Below, piece by piece: positions 1 to 7,684 of a stretch of DNA of 34,809 nt (position 1 is the stretch's first letter; each line of letters opens with the position of its first letter). The notes under the pieces are model-generated. The model made no database searches. It had not been told where the DNA came from and was given only the letters and a program-made list of their open reading frames with translations. Origin of the DNA: a virus. The stretch covers positions 1 through 34,809 of IMG/VR virus record IMGVR_UViG_3300010151_000059. One strand, written 5' to 3'. A program made the position numbers and the translations under genes.

Positions 1-43
1 CGAGCACCGGAACAACGAGTACAACGAGCACCGGAACAACGAG
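1..43 (+). repeat. Two 19-nt direct repeats, 24-nt period
   Basis: The 19-mer cgagcaccggaacaacgag occurs at 1-19 and again at 25-43, giving a Ser-Thr-Gly-Thr-Thr rich octapeptide period in the truncated CDS. The array probably continues upstream of the window. Confidence 0.85.
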
Positions 44-938
44 GGCAGCACCGGGTACAAAGAGTTCTATCTTTGGAACAAAGGGTCCGTGGGGGCCGGT
101 TCAGGTTAAGTTAAATCAAATGGGCAAAAGAGATTCGCAGGGACGGCTACTAACAGACGAGGGACTCTGGGGTCCGAAGACTTCTAGGGCGTGGAATGAC
201 GCTACCAAAGAAAAAACTACAGCTACTCAGTCAACTGATTTAACTCCAGTTCAAGCTTTAGCTAGGTTGAATCAGATTGCTCCAGCTCAGCCAGCTCAGC
301 CAGCTCAGCCAGCTCAGACTCAGACGGCTAATGCCACAAAGGCTACAATATATAATGCATATATGAAGTTCCCTGATGGAGATCCGGAGATGGTTTTGGC
401 TGCTAGAAATGATTTTTATAAAGCAACTAAAAGAACTGTAAATGATATAGAGGATTATAATGATCTGAATAATGCTCAAAAAGATTATATCCATAAGGCG
501 TATCTTGCAGATAAAGCTAAGAATCCAAAGATGGAAATGAAGTTACAGTTCTATAGACCACAGGCTGCTGCACCAGCAACACCTACTTTCAATAGCGCAG
601 ATTTTATTTCAGATGGTAATCTCCATATGAGAAAGACTGATGGTGAAGTATTCTATGCATCAGATCCGAGTAAGCCAAATAAATTAACGCCTCTTTCTGA
701 AAGAAGCATAAAGAGAGATGGAACGAACTATCTAACCAATATAGAGCAGAGAAAGCTGATGAGAAGGGTAAGGCAGGAACTGCCCGGACCGTCTAATGCT
801 GCTGCGAGAAGAATGTATCGTCAGAGCATTGCCGGCCAAAGGAGGTCTTCTCGGGGCATCAACCCGCTGGAAAGAACTCGCGGCAGAGATAGGGCGGACA
901 AGGCCCGAGGAGATCTCAGAGCAAGGTCTACTAAATAA
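1..938 (+). CDS. Repeat-rich protein with peptidoglycan-binding-like motif (5' truncated)
   Basis: The frame (codons from base 3) is open from the window edge to TAA at 936-938, so the true start lies upstream and the ATG at 120 is probably internal. The visible N-terminal part is Thr/Ser/Gly-rich with an eight-residue periodicity. It is followed by GPWGPVQVKLNQMG and then DEGLWGPKTSRAW, the spacing and Gly-x-x-Gly-Pro-x-Thr signature of PG_binding_1-type domains, which suggests cell-wall binding. A Gln-Ala-Pro linker of repeated AQP follows, then a charged region, and the C-terminus is very rich in Arg. I infer a virion or lysis-associated protein. The PG-binding call rests on one short motif and no catalytic domain is visible. 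Confidence 0.6.
   Translation, partial: STGTTSTTSTGTTRAAPGTKSSIFGTKGPWGPVQVKLNQMGKRDSQGRLLTDEGLWGPKTSRAWNDATKEKTTATQSTDLTPVQALARLNQIAPAQPAQPAQPAQTQTANATKATIYNAYMKFPDGDPEMVLAARNDFYKATKRTVNDIEDYNDLNNAQKDYIHKAYLADKAKNPKMEMKLQFYRPQAAAPATPTFNSADFISDGNLHMRKTDGEVFYASDPSKPNKLTPLSERSIKRDGTNYLTNIEQRKLMRRVRQELPGPSNAAARRMYRQSIAGQRRSSRGINPLERTRGRDRADKARGDLRARSTK
282..317 (+). repeat. Four tandem 9-nt units encoding PAQ repeats
   Basis: The unit ccagctcag is repeated four times without change and encodes a Pro-Ala-Gln linker between the peptidoglycan-binding-like part and the rest of the protein. Such identical short units are prone to slippage, so linker length may vary between isolates. Confidence 0.9.
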
Positions 939-956
939 TTTTCTGAAACAATGCAT

Positions 957-991
957 TTCCGTACTATATTCGGGTGGAGTATAGTACGGAA
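957..991 (+). promoter_or_regulatory. 12-bp perfect hairpin overlapping an SD sequence
   Basis: The arms ttccgtactata (957-968) and tatagtacggaa (980-991) are perfectly complementary around an 11-nt loop. The 3' arm contains the first four bases of the likely ribosome-binding site GGAAGG (988-993) for the ATG at 998. No T-run follows, so a simple terminator is unlikely. Its placement suggests control of translation initiation or an RNA-processing site. Confidence 0.6.
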
Positions 992-997
992 GGCTTT

Positions 998-1570
998 ATG
1001 ATTAAGATATTCGGCAGTAGTCCCTCGTCAAATCCTAAACCTAAGATCAGAGAGAAGAGGGCGAAAGCCGACCCTAAGAAGCAAGATAAGCTCGGTCAAG
1101 AAAAGCTAGATAAGCTCGACCCAATGGTCATTCCGCTGCTAGCAGTCGGCCTAAAGAATAGTCCAAGCAATTCATTCTTAACGTCCAGTCAGGACGTTAT
1201 CTGCAATAATCCTTATAGATTGTCAGACAACTGGATTAACTCACTTAATAAGTGGGCTCAATCTCAAACGAAAGCTATGGTCTTAGATCCCCCTACCGCG
1301 CTTATTGTCGGAGCCAGGAATCTAATCGGACCAGTAATTGTTGAAAAGATTGTGGAGCCAAAAATGAATGTGGAGTTTCCAATGCCAGCCCTAATTTGCA
1401 TTGACAAGAATGGGTGGAAGTATTACTTTAAAACAAGTAAGGCACATGACTTTGACAAAGGAGATTCTATTTCGTTCTCCGGCCAGCTAACAAGTCATGG
1501 AGAAGGAATCTCTTTCTTTAAGCGACCGACAAAAATCCAAAAAGTTATTTTTATCGAGCCAGTCGGATAG
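998..1570 (+). CDS. Hypothetical protein with basic N-terminus
   Basis: A product of about 190 aa that I do not recognise. I chose ATG 998 over the in-frame GTG at 974, which sits in the loop of the upstream hairpin, because GGAAGG lies four bases before it. Residues 10-45 are Lys/Pro/Asp rich and probably disordered. The C-terminal third alternates hydrophobic and polar residues (ALICID, GWKYYFKT, SISFSGQL) in a beta-rich pattern that could be an OB-like fold, though no motif proves it. The gene stands alone between the hairpin and the adenylosuccinate synthetase homologue. Confidence 0.6.
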   Translation: MIKIFGSSPSSNPKPKIREKRAKADPKKQDKLGQEKLDKLDPMVIPLLAVGLKNSPSNSFLTSSQDVICNNPYRLSDNWINSLNKWAQSQTKAMVLDPPTALIVGARNLIGPVIVEKIVEPKMNVEFPMPALICIDKNGWKYYFKTSKAHDFDKGDSISFSGQLTSHGEGISFFKRPTKIQKVIFIEPVG

Positions 1571-1669
1571 GCTAGTCTGGTATGTAATAGTGGCCTCTAC
1601 TATTTGCCTTGAAATTAGTAGAAAAAACCTTAACACCCCAAGGCAGAAGAAAGAAAAGGAGGTGCTTTT

Positions 1670-2689
1670 ATGTCCAGGTTAGTCAATTTTGCAGATATTG
1701 TAATTGGTTTAGCCTGGGGTTAAAACCCCAGTGATGAAGCAAAAGGAAAGATTACAGCCTACTTGGCGAGTAGTGGTAAGTATAATTTCGTTGTAAGGTG
1801 GGCGGGAGGAAACAACGCAGGACACACAGTTTGGGTTGATGATAAAAAGTATAGCACTCACCTTGTTCCATCCGGCGTATTCTATGGAATAGCCTCTGTT
1901 GTTGGTCCTGGGTGTGTTCTTCATCCGAAGTCTTTTATGAAGGAATTATCCTATTTAGAAGATAATGGATTCGACACAAGCTTGGTCAAGGTTTCTCCAA
2001 GATGCCACATTGTAACTGATAAGCATATCGCTTATGATAAGAGGCATCTAGCTGCAAAGCTAGGAACAACAAGCAAGGGTATTGCTCCTTGCTATGCTGA
2101 TAAATCTGCTAGAACCGGAATCTTAGCTAAAGATGTTTTGTCTCCAGATATTATTTGGGATGAAAAATTAAGTGGAAATGTATTATGTGAGGGGGCTCAG
2201 GGAGTTTGGCTTGATATTGATTACGGACTTTATCCGTATGTAACTTCGTCTACCACACTTCCATATGCCGCATGTTCTGTGGGATTTCCTCCGCAGAAGA
2301 TTGAAAACATTTGGGGTGCTGCGAAGATTTATGATACTAGGTCTGGCGAAGATCCAAGATTTCCTTCTAGCTTACTTGAAGATCCTGAGCTTTCAAAGAT
2401 TGCTTCTTTGGGAGAAGAGTTTGGCGTAACGACTGGTAGGCCGAGAAAAGTTAATTGGCTAAACTTGGATATGTTAATAGCGTCGATCAATCTTACTGGA
2501 ACAACGAATCTTGTGATAAGCAAGTGTGATATTTTAAAAAAGCTTAAAAAGTTTAAGATGTTCAGTGAGAATTCTCTTAGAACCTTTAAAACCTTTGATG
2601 CTATGTCTAAGGCGATAACACTCATTATTACAAACGAGTGTCCTCTTGTGAAAAGCATTAAGTATTCACACTCTCCGAAGGAGGTTTAA
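1670..2689 (+). CDS. purA: Adenylosuccinate synthetase family protein, frame interrupted by TAA at 1721
   Basis: Family role: GTP-dependent joining of aspartate to IMP (PurA), or to dGMP in PurZ of 2-aminoadenine phages. ATG 1670 follows a strong SD (aaaggaggtg). Codons 1-17 end in VIGLAWG, then TAA AAC CCC AGT, then DEAKGK in the same frame. Removing those 12 nt restores the canonical nucleotide loop WGDEAKGK. Downstream motifs look intact: GGNNAGHT, TTSKGIAPCYADKSARTG, EGAQG with LDIDYG and YPYVTSS, and TTGRPR. A product without the insert would be about 335 aa, shorter than the roughly 430 aa of E. coli PurA. The catalytic Asp of the loop is present, which favours PurA over PurZ (where, as I recall, it is Ser). 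The stop may be bypassed, may inactivate the gene, or may be an assembly error. No in-frame internal start keeps the loop. Confidence 0.8.
1715..1730 (+). repeat. 16-nt inverted repeat carrying the in-frame stop of the purA homologue
   Basis: The sequence tggggttaaaacccca is self-complementary in its 7-nt arms around AA. It spans the Trp-Gly codons, the TAA at 1721-1723 and the next codons. A GT dinucleotide flanks the extra segment on both sides (1719-1720 and 1731-1732), so loss of 12 nt between them would recreate the uninterrupted loop. Confidence 0.85.
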
Positions 2690-3529
2690 TTGGCAAAAAT
2701 AATGATTCTGTATCATGCGGGCTGTCCAGACGGATTTGGTGCTGCATGGTCATTCTATCAAAAATATGGGAGCGGAGCAACATATGTTCCGGTCGTTCAC
2801 AACTGCAAGCCTCCGAACGTCAAAGGCTGCAGTGTATTTATTGTGGACTTTTGTTACCCTGAGCCTATAATGAGGGAGATAGCAAGGGATGCCGCCAGCA
2901 TTGTGGTCTTAGACCACCATAAGACGGCAGAGAAAGCTTGTGCAGATTTAAAATACTGCCACTTTGATATGCATCAGTCGGGAGCAGTATTGGCGTGGAA
3001 ATATCTATTCAAGGATATTCCGGTTCCAGCACTGATTCAGCACGTTCAAGACAGAGATTTGTGGACTTGGGCTATTCCAAATTCAAAAGAAATCTTAAGT
3101 GTTGTTGATTCCTATGATAGATCCTTTGCAAATTGGGACAATCTAAATAACAAGATTGGAATGATATACTCTAGTGGCTGGTATCAAATGGTGGAGTCCG
3201 GAAGGGATATCTTAAAGTATAAGAACTCTATTATAAAAACAGTAGTTTCGAATGCTCATAAGGTAAACATCCTTGGCGACGAAGTAATTGCCGTAAACTC
3301 TTCCTGCTTTCAATCAGAGATAGGGAATATTTTAAGTGAAGGCGCAGATTACGCTGCGGTTTATTTTTTCGATGGATATAGATACAGGTTCTCTTTAAGG
3401 TCAAAAGAAAATGGAATAGATGTGTCAGAGGTAGCTCTTGAATTCGGCGGCGGTGGACATAGAAACGCAGCAGGATTTACAACTGAAAGTATTGATAGCT
3501 TAAGAATGGGAAACAAAGATGGCGAGTAA
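2690..3529 (+). CDS. DHH-family phosphoesterase
   Basis: A 279-aa protein with the DHH superfamily layout: HAGCPDGFGAA at residues 9-19 (motif I), an Asp at 53 (VDF), the defining DHH at 75-77, and the glycine-rich DHHA1-type C-terminal motif GGGGHRNAAGF at 253-263. Family members are metal-dependent phosphodiesterases acting on oligoribonucleotides, cyclic dinucleotides or single-stranded DNA, and the substrate here cannot be told. The start is TTG 2690 directly after the stop of the purA homologue, with SD gaaggaggttt 5-8 nt upstream, so the two are probably translationally coupled. A role in recycling nucleotides or degrading host signalling nucleotides is inference. Confidence 0.88.
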   Translation: MAKIMILYHAGCPDGFGAAWSFYQKYGSGATYVPVVHNCKPPNVKGCSVFIVDFCYPEPIMREIARDAASIVVLDHHKTAEKACADLKYCHFDMHQSGAVLAWKYLFKDIPVPALIQHVQDRDLWTWAIPNSKEILSVVDSYDRSFANWDNLNNKIGMIYSSGWYQMVESGRDILKYKNSIIKTVVSNAHKVNILGDEVIAVNSSCFQSEIGNILSEGADYAAVYFFDGYRYRFSLRSKENGIDVSEVALEFGGGGHRNAAGFTTESIDSLRMGNKDGE

Positions 3530-4265
3530 GAATCTTAAATTTTTTAGTAACATTGACGCTGTTTTAGAGGCTGATGATTGGTCCGCCTTTCGAGACAAAA
3601 GTGATAAGGTTTGTGATAATATCACTCTCGGCCAAGCCAAAGCGCTGCTCCTAACAGATGCTGGATTTGAGGTTATTAAAAATTCCGATCCTAATGTGAG
3701 CTATGGCTATGCTAGCTATAATCAGGGTTATTATTTACGGACTTTTGTAAATCGATTTATTAGAGCTTCCATTAGCAGGTTTCCACAGTTGGGTGATCAG
3801 ATCATCAAGAAATCAAAGCTTCCTTCTGCCAGAAAATACTGTTTGGATAATGGGTTTTATTCAGATATATCATTTGTAAATAAATTTGCAAAGTCAAAGA
3901 TTACTGATGAGAGAATGTTTGCGGCACAACATTGTTCTATAGATACTTTGCGGACTCTAAAGAATGATGGTGATATGAAGATACGCAAAATAGTATTCGG
4001 AAGACTCGGCGCAGTCGAGTGTTTAGATGAAATGTTAACAGATAAAATGGCAGACATTAGGGTGATGGGGGCAATGGCGGCACCGTTTGGATACAAGGGC
4101 TTAGAGGTTGCGATAACAAAAGAGATTGCCAAAAGGCCATTTGCAATAATGGTTTCAAAGGTTTCTACTGCATCACTGCCCCTTATCCTGGCTAACAGAA
4201 ATCTAAAGTCAAGATGGGTATCGAAAATTGTGGAAGAAAGAATGAGTCATGCTACGAGTTTTTAA
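3519..4265 (+). CDS. Hypothetical alpha-helical repeat-like protein
   Basis: A 248-aa protein starting at ATG 3519 inside the end of the DHH gene (11-nt overlap). I do not recognise a family. The middle region has helical repeat-like segments (MKIRKIVFGRLGAVECLDEM, ADIRVMGAMAAP) resembling HEAT/LRV-type repeats that respond to sequence decay rather than catalysis. Its C-terminus (LPLILANRN, SRWVSKIVEERM) matches the C-terminus of the next gene, so the two are probably distant paralogues. No signal peptide or membrane segment is seen. Confidence 0.65.
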   Translation: MASKNLKFFSNIDAVLEADDWSAFRDKSDKVCDNITLGQAKALLLTDAGFEVIKNSDPNVSYGYASYNQGYYLRTFVNRFIRASISRFPQLGDQIIKKSKLPSARKYCLDNGFYSDISFVNKFAKSKITDERMFAAQHCSIDTLRTLKNDGDMKIRKIVFGRLGAVECLDEMLTDKMADIRVMGAMAAPFGYKGLEVAITKEIAKRPFAIMVSKVSTASLPLILANRNLKSRWVSKIVEERMSHATSF

Positions 4266-4301
4266 TAACATTTCATACGATAGATTTTGGAGAATATAAA
4301 T

Positions 4302-5216
4302 ATGCCATCTAAACTTGATACTTTTGATAGTGGCAATCCGATTGTTAGTCCGAGCCAGAAGGATATCTTGGCATACGCAGTTAGTCAGGCCATTAAAAAT
4401 ATGGGAGGCTATTACTCGACTCCCGAATCGAGTAAGATTATTAATGACGATACATTCGAGTATATCTGGAAGAATTTTCCAGACAAACAGAGTGTTCTAT
4501 TGGAACAGATACTCAGTTGTGCAACAGCCTCCAGCGGTTCTTATTATAAGATGAATCTTTCTGCTGAGTTTTCAATGAAGTGGATATCAAAACTGTACTG
4601 GTTCCTCTCCGAGGAAGATACCGAACAGGAAGATGCTTGGGATTTTCTCTCTACGAAGCTGCGGATTCAGCCATTCGTTGATGCAGGCTATGATTACTTA
4701 GAGGCTCTGACAGGCGCAGAACTTCGTGGAAATGATAAATGTGCTGAAACGCTAAAGGCGCATGGACTACTCAACTCTAAGGACTCAAACTTTTATGACT
4801 TCTGTTTCTCGAAAGTCAAGAGACAGGTTGGCGGAGTCGATATTAAATACAATATTGTATCTTCTGCCGCAGAAAACGAGGCTTTGTCAGAGGGTCTTAT
4901 TAGGAAGATTGCTAAGTCTGCCCCGATCTCTTTAAAGAGGCAGGTAACGCGCTTGCTATCTGGCAAGATTAATAACCTCAAGTATAGTCTTCGATATGAA
5001 CAGAATAAGGGTTTGGAGGCTGATATCACAAAAAATGTGGATTATTTTGAATCGCTGATTATCTTATTTGCAAGTGTACCTGACCGAGAACTCCTAGAGA
5101 GTGTTGCGGAGGCAATATCAACAGATAATCTGCCGTGGATTTTGCCAGCGGTATCACAGGTTAATAATCGCTGGCTAACGGAGCGAGTCGAAAGACTAAT
5201 GCAAAACGCCCAATAA
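4302..5216 (+). CDS. Hypothetical alpha-helical protein, relative of the upstream gene
   Basis: About 304 aa. ATG 4302 is preferred over TTG 4287 because ttggaga at 4287-4293 then serves as SD at normal spacing. It is helical in appearance, without a catalytic motif I can name. The C-terminus (LPWILPAVSQ, NRWLTERVERLM) parallels LPLILANRN and SRWVSKIVEERM at the end of the preceding protein, suggesting duplication followed by divergence and perhaps a shared partner that binds this tail. It continues the 1670-6350 transcription unit. Confidence 0.65.
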   Translation: MPSKLDTFDSGNPIVSPSQKDILAYAVSQAIKNMGGYYSTPESSKIINDDTFEYIWKNFPDKQSVLLEQILSCATASSGSYYKMNLSAEFSMKWISKLYWFLSEEDTEQEDAWDFLSTKLRIQPFVDAGYDYLEALTGAELRGNDKCAETLKAHGLLNSKDSNFYDFCFSKVKRQVGGVDIKYNIVSSAAENEALSEGLIRKIAKSAPISLKRQVTRLLSGKINNLKYSLRYEQNKGLEADITKNVDYFESLIILFASVPDRELLESVAEAISTDNLPWILPAVSQVNNRWLTERVERLMQNAQ

Positions 5217-5226
5217 GGATAACAAG

Positions 5227-5412
5227 ATGAGATCAAAAAGAGAGACTTACTTAAACATAAGAGTTGTCAACAAAGACACAAAGGCAGTTTTCGAGCATGT
5301 CGGAGTTCCGCTTGATCATGTTGAAATGATTAGAATGAATCCGAATCTTAAGGTTGAGGTTATAGGTCGCAGGGGCGGCAGAAAGAATGATAGAAAAACT
5401 ACTGATCGTTAG
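5227..5412 (+). CDS. Small basic hypothetical protein
   Basis: 61 aa starting at ATG 5227 after the SD-like aaggataacaag. The C-terminus is strongly basic (GRRGGRKNDRKTTDR), suggesting nucleic-acid contact, but there is no recognised family. Its end overlaps the start of the next gene by 26 nt. Confidence 0.55.
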   Translation: MRSKRETYLNIRVVNKDTKAVFEHVGVPLDHVEMIRMNPNLKVEVIGRRGGRKNDRKTTDR

Positions 5413-5992
5413 TGCTATAATAATATTTGGATTCTCTTCGGCATTTGCCGAGCCACATAAGTCCAGATATATAGCAGACCTAAAAACGACACATAGTGTA
5501 AGCGATTACGCCGGTACAGCTAATTTGATGATAAGTTATACTGTATCGTTTCAGAGTAGCAAATATTTAGCATTAACTACGGCATATCCATTGGTAGACA
5601 TAAAGTCTGCTCTAGAAGAGATTGTATCGTATTATTCTTTATATTTGCTTAGTGATGGGCTTCGGGGTTCAGACTGCCAAAGCGGATTTAATTTAAACAT
5701 CTTTATTATAGGCAGCAAGGAAATGTCTTCTTCAAGTAGATTTGCTGATTACTTTAAATCCATTGGATGGGAGGGAGGAAGGGTGTATGCCTTCTATGAT
5801 GCAACCCCTGAGATTAGAGGTAATTCATCTATCCTTTTGACAGATTTATCACCTAGGCTAAACTATCTGTCCCTGGCTCATGAAATTGCACATTATATGT
5901 GGGACAGGCAATGTCTGGCCTCCCACTATGGAAGTGATTCAGAATCCTTCTCAAAGAGATTCGAATCGTACATAGACAAAAACACTGATTAA
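5387..5992 (+). CDS. Exported HExxH metalloprotease-like protein
   Basis: 201 aa. The N-terminus MIEKLLIVSAIIIFGFSSAFA is a clear signal peptide: a short charged start, a hydrophobic core and an AFA cleavage site near residue 21. A zinc-binding motif HEIAH is at 165-169, followed by Glu residues (SESFSKRFES) that could supply a gluzincin third ligand. The mature protein contains a Cys pair that could form a disulfide outside the cytoplasm. I infer a zincin acting in the periplasm or cell envelope, perhaps for lysis or superinfection exclusion. No known phage family was recognised. ATG 5387 lies inside the preceding gene, so translation is probably coupled. Confidence 0.65.
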   Translation: MIEKLLIVSAIIIFGFSSAFAEPHKSRYIADLKTTHSVSDYAGTANLMISYTVSFQSSKYLALTTAYPLVDIKSALEEIVSYYSLYLLSDGLRGSDCQSGFNLNIFIIGSKEMSSSSRFADYFKSIGWEGGRVYAFYDATPEIRGNSSILLTDLSPRLNYLSLAHEIAHYMWDRQCLASHYGSDSESFSKRFESYIDKNTD

Positions 5993-6005
5993 ACAAGGAA
6001 TAAAC

Positions 6006-6350
6006 ATGTCAAGTATAGCGTTTGAAGCATTTGTCAGAGAAAAGTTATCATCAATAGATGAGCGTCTTGAAAACATAGAGGCAAGATTTGATGAGGCAAC
6101 CAACTTTGCAAGTAATATGATAGGCGAAGATGGGGGCTTACTAGGAGCCCTTGACTTTAGTTTGATTCGGGACGTTATGTCGTCACTAACGAACTCAGCA
6201 GAGGCCGGGTCCGAAGCCGGTGATGATGAGCAAGGACAGCTAGCAGACTTAACGTCGGCCTTGCAGTCTTTTCGAGAAAAATTAACGGATCTTAAGTCTA
6301 TTCTTCCGCCAGACTTATCGAGCCTAACATCCGAAGAGACAAGCGAATAG
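6006..6350 (+). CDS. Acidic coiled-coil hypothetical protein
   Basis: 114 aa from ATG 6006 after aaggaataaac. The N-terminal part (EKLSSIDERLENIEARFDEA) has a heptad pattern typical of a short coiled coil. The C-terminus is acidic and Ser-rich. No known family. It is the last gene before a 185-nt gap. Confidence 0.6.
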   Translation: MSSIAFEAFVREKLSSIDERLENIEARFDEATNFASNMIGEDGGLLGALDFSLIRDVMSSLTNSAEAGSEAGDDEQGQLADLTSALQSFREKLTDLKSILPPDLSSLTSEETSE

Positions 6351-6535
6351 ATATTTTCTGATATAACATATTGCCCTACTATAGTGCTGTGAGGGGATGG
6401 TCCCCTTGGTTTCTCGAAATAACCATTTACTACGAAGATAAGCAGCATTTGATATTTTTCTAATATCATTCGGGAGCCTACTATATAGGGGGGTGGAATC
6501 CTCCACGAACTGTAACCGCTGCTAGGAGATACGTT
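6351..6535 (+). promoter_or_regulatory. 185-nt intergenic leader before the MoxR/VWA cassette
   Basis: Non-coding. It holds three small inverted repeats: ggggatggtcccc near 6393-6406; tgatatt/aatatca at 6450-6456 and 6462-6468 around a 5-nt loop; and gtggaatcctccac near 6492-6506. A TTTACT near 6426 lies about 18 nt before TGATAT and could be a sigma-70-like promoter. SD taggaga (6523-6529) precedes the GTG at 6536. The structures suggest an independently controlled transcript, but no known riboswitch was recognised. Confidence 0.4.
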
Positions 6536-7612
6536 GTGAACATTAGTCAGACCAAGGAAATTCTAAAGAATATGCCTTATGATAAAAGCATCATGCTTCA
6601 CGCGAAGCATGGTGTTGGAAAGTCCTCTGTCGTTCGACAGGTGGCATACGAACTAGAAGCCGAAACTGGCGATACTTATGGCTTTTTTGACGTAAGGCTC
6701 TCTCAGTGTGAGGTTGGAGACATTAAGGGTATGCCCCATAAGGATGAGGCAAAGAACATCATTCGCTTTCTTAAGCAGGAATGGTGGCCCCGCGCTCAGG
6801 ATTCAAAGGGAATCCTTTTCTTTGACGAGCTTAACCGGGCATCAAAGGATGTGCTACAGGCTGTTTTCGAGATTTGTCTCGACCGTCGTTTGGACGGAGA
6901 GAAGCTGCCTGACGGTTGGCGTGTAGTCTCTGCTGTAAACTCAGACGATGATTACGATGTTGTCGAGCTAGACCCGGCGCTTAATGATCGCTGGTTCCAC
7001 ATCGACTTTGACCCCTCAGCTATTGAGTGGATGGATTGGGCTCGAAATGAAAAGGTTCATAAGGCTGTTGTTGAATTCGTCAACCGCAACCAGAACCTTC
7101 TCGACCCTCCGGTTGGAAACCTTGAGGCTGGCCGAGTGTATCCCTCTCGCAGAAGTTGGGTTGCGTTCAGCGACACCCTTATCCACATGAACCTAGATAG
7201 TCGGACTGACGATGGAATGCTAACTCAGGTTACGAAGGGTTGGTTGGGGCGAGAAATCGCCATTTCCTTCCAGAAGTTTCTGACCAATGAGTTCTCGCAT
7301 CTTCGCCCGGAAGAAATCATTGACACCTTCGATAAGGTTAAGTCAAAGGTTGAGTCGGCCTGCAACGACATTGAGGTTATCGCCGCTATGTCTAGGTCGG
7401 TTGTCGCTGAGGTAAACGGCCGAAGTCTCACAAAGATGAAGGATAAGCAGCGTGCAAACCTTCGTGCATTCTTTATGATGCTTCCGAATGATGTTGCTTC
7501 TCAGGCATGGGTAGCCATGCTTGCCGGAGCAAAGACGAAGAAGATTGTCATGGATTGGCAGAGTGATGATGACTTCCGAGAGCATCTAAAGCAGATTTAT
7601 CTCTCAAAGTAA
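6536..7612 (+). CDS. MoxR-family AAA+ ATPase
   Basis: 358 aa starting at GTG 6536 behind SD taggaga. Walker A is GVGKSS at residues 26-31, and Walker B is ILFFDE at 93-98 followed by LNRAS, typical of MoxR ATPases. A sensor-like Asn (AVNSDDDYD) and an Arg-containing LNDRWFH follow. MoxR proteins act as chaperone-like remodelers together with a VWA partner, and the next gene encodes one. Arginine codons are mostly CGN, whereas flanking genes use AGA/AGG, so this pair is either very highly expressed or recently acquired. The target is unknown; virion assembly or host-complex remodelling are possibilities. Confidence 0.88.
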   Translation: MNISQTKEILKNMPYDKSIMLHAKHGVGKSSVVRQVAYELEAETGDTYGFFDVRLSQCEVGDIKGMPHKDEAKNIIRFLKQEWWPRAQDSKGILFFDELNRASKDVLQAVFEICLDRRLDGEKLPDGWRVVSAVNSDDDYDVVELDPALNDRWFHIDFDPSAIEWMDWARNEKVHKAVVEFVNRNQNLLDPPVGNLEAGRVYPSRRSWVAFSDTLIHMNLDSRTDDGMLTQVTKGWLGREIAISFQKFLTNEFSHLRPEEIIDTFDKVKSKVESACNDIEVIAAMSRSVVAEVNGRSLTKMKDKQRANLRAFFMMLPNDVASQAWVAMLAGAKTKKIVMDWQSDDDFREHLKQIYLSK

Positions 7613-7684
7613 TTTTGCGCCCACAGGTAGGCATAGGGTTATCAGGTGTCTAAACTTTCTCTTTAAATACATTGGAGTATTATT

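Noticed and set aside
258-494. Minus-strand ORFs such as 258-494, 8086-8382 and 18811-19221
   Set aside because: They mirror coding or repeat sequence on the + strand, lack SD sites and recognisable domains, and the + strand genes there are well supported.
1715-1732. A strict T4 gene 60-type bypass with identical take-off and landing codons
   Set aside because: Take-off GGT would have to land on AGT, a mismatch. I keep hopping as a possibility but not as an established mechanism.
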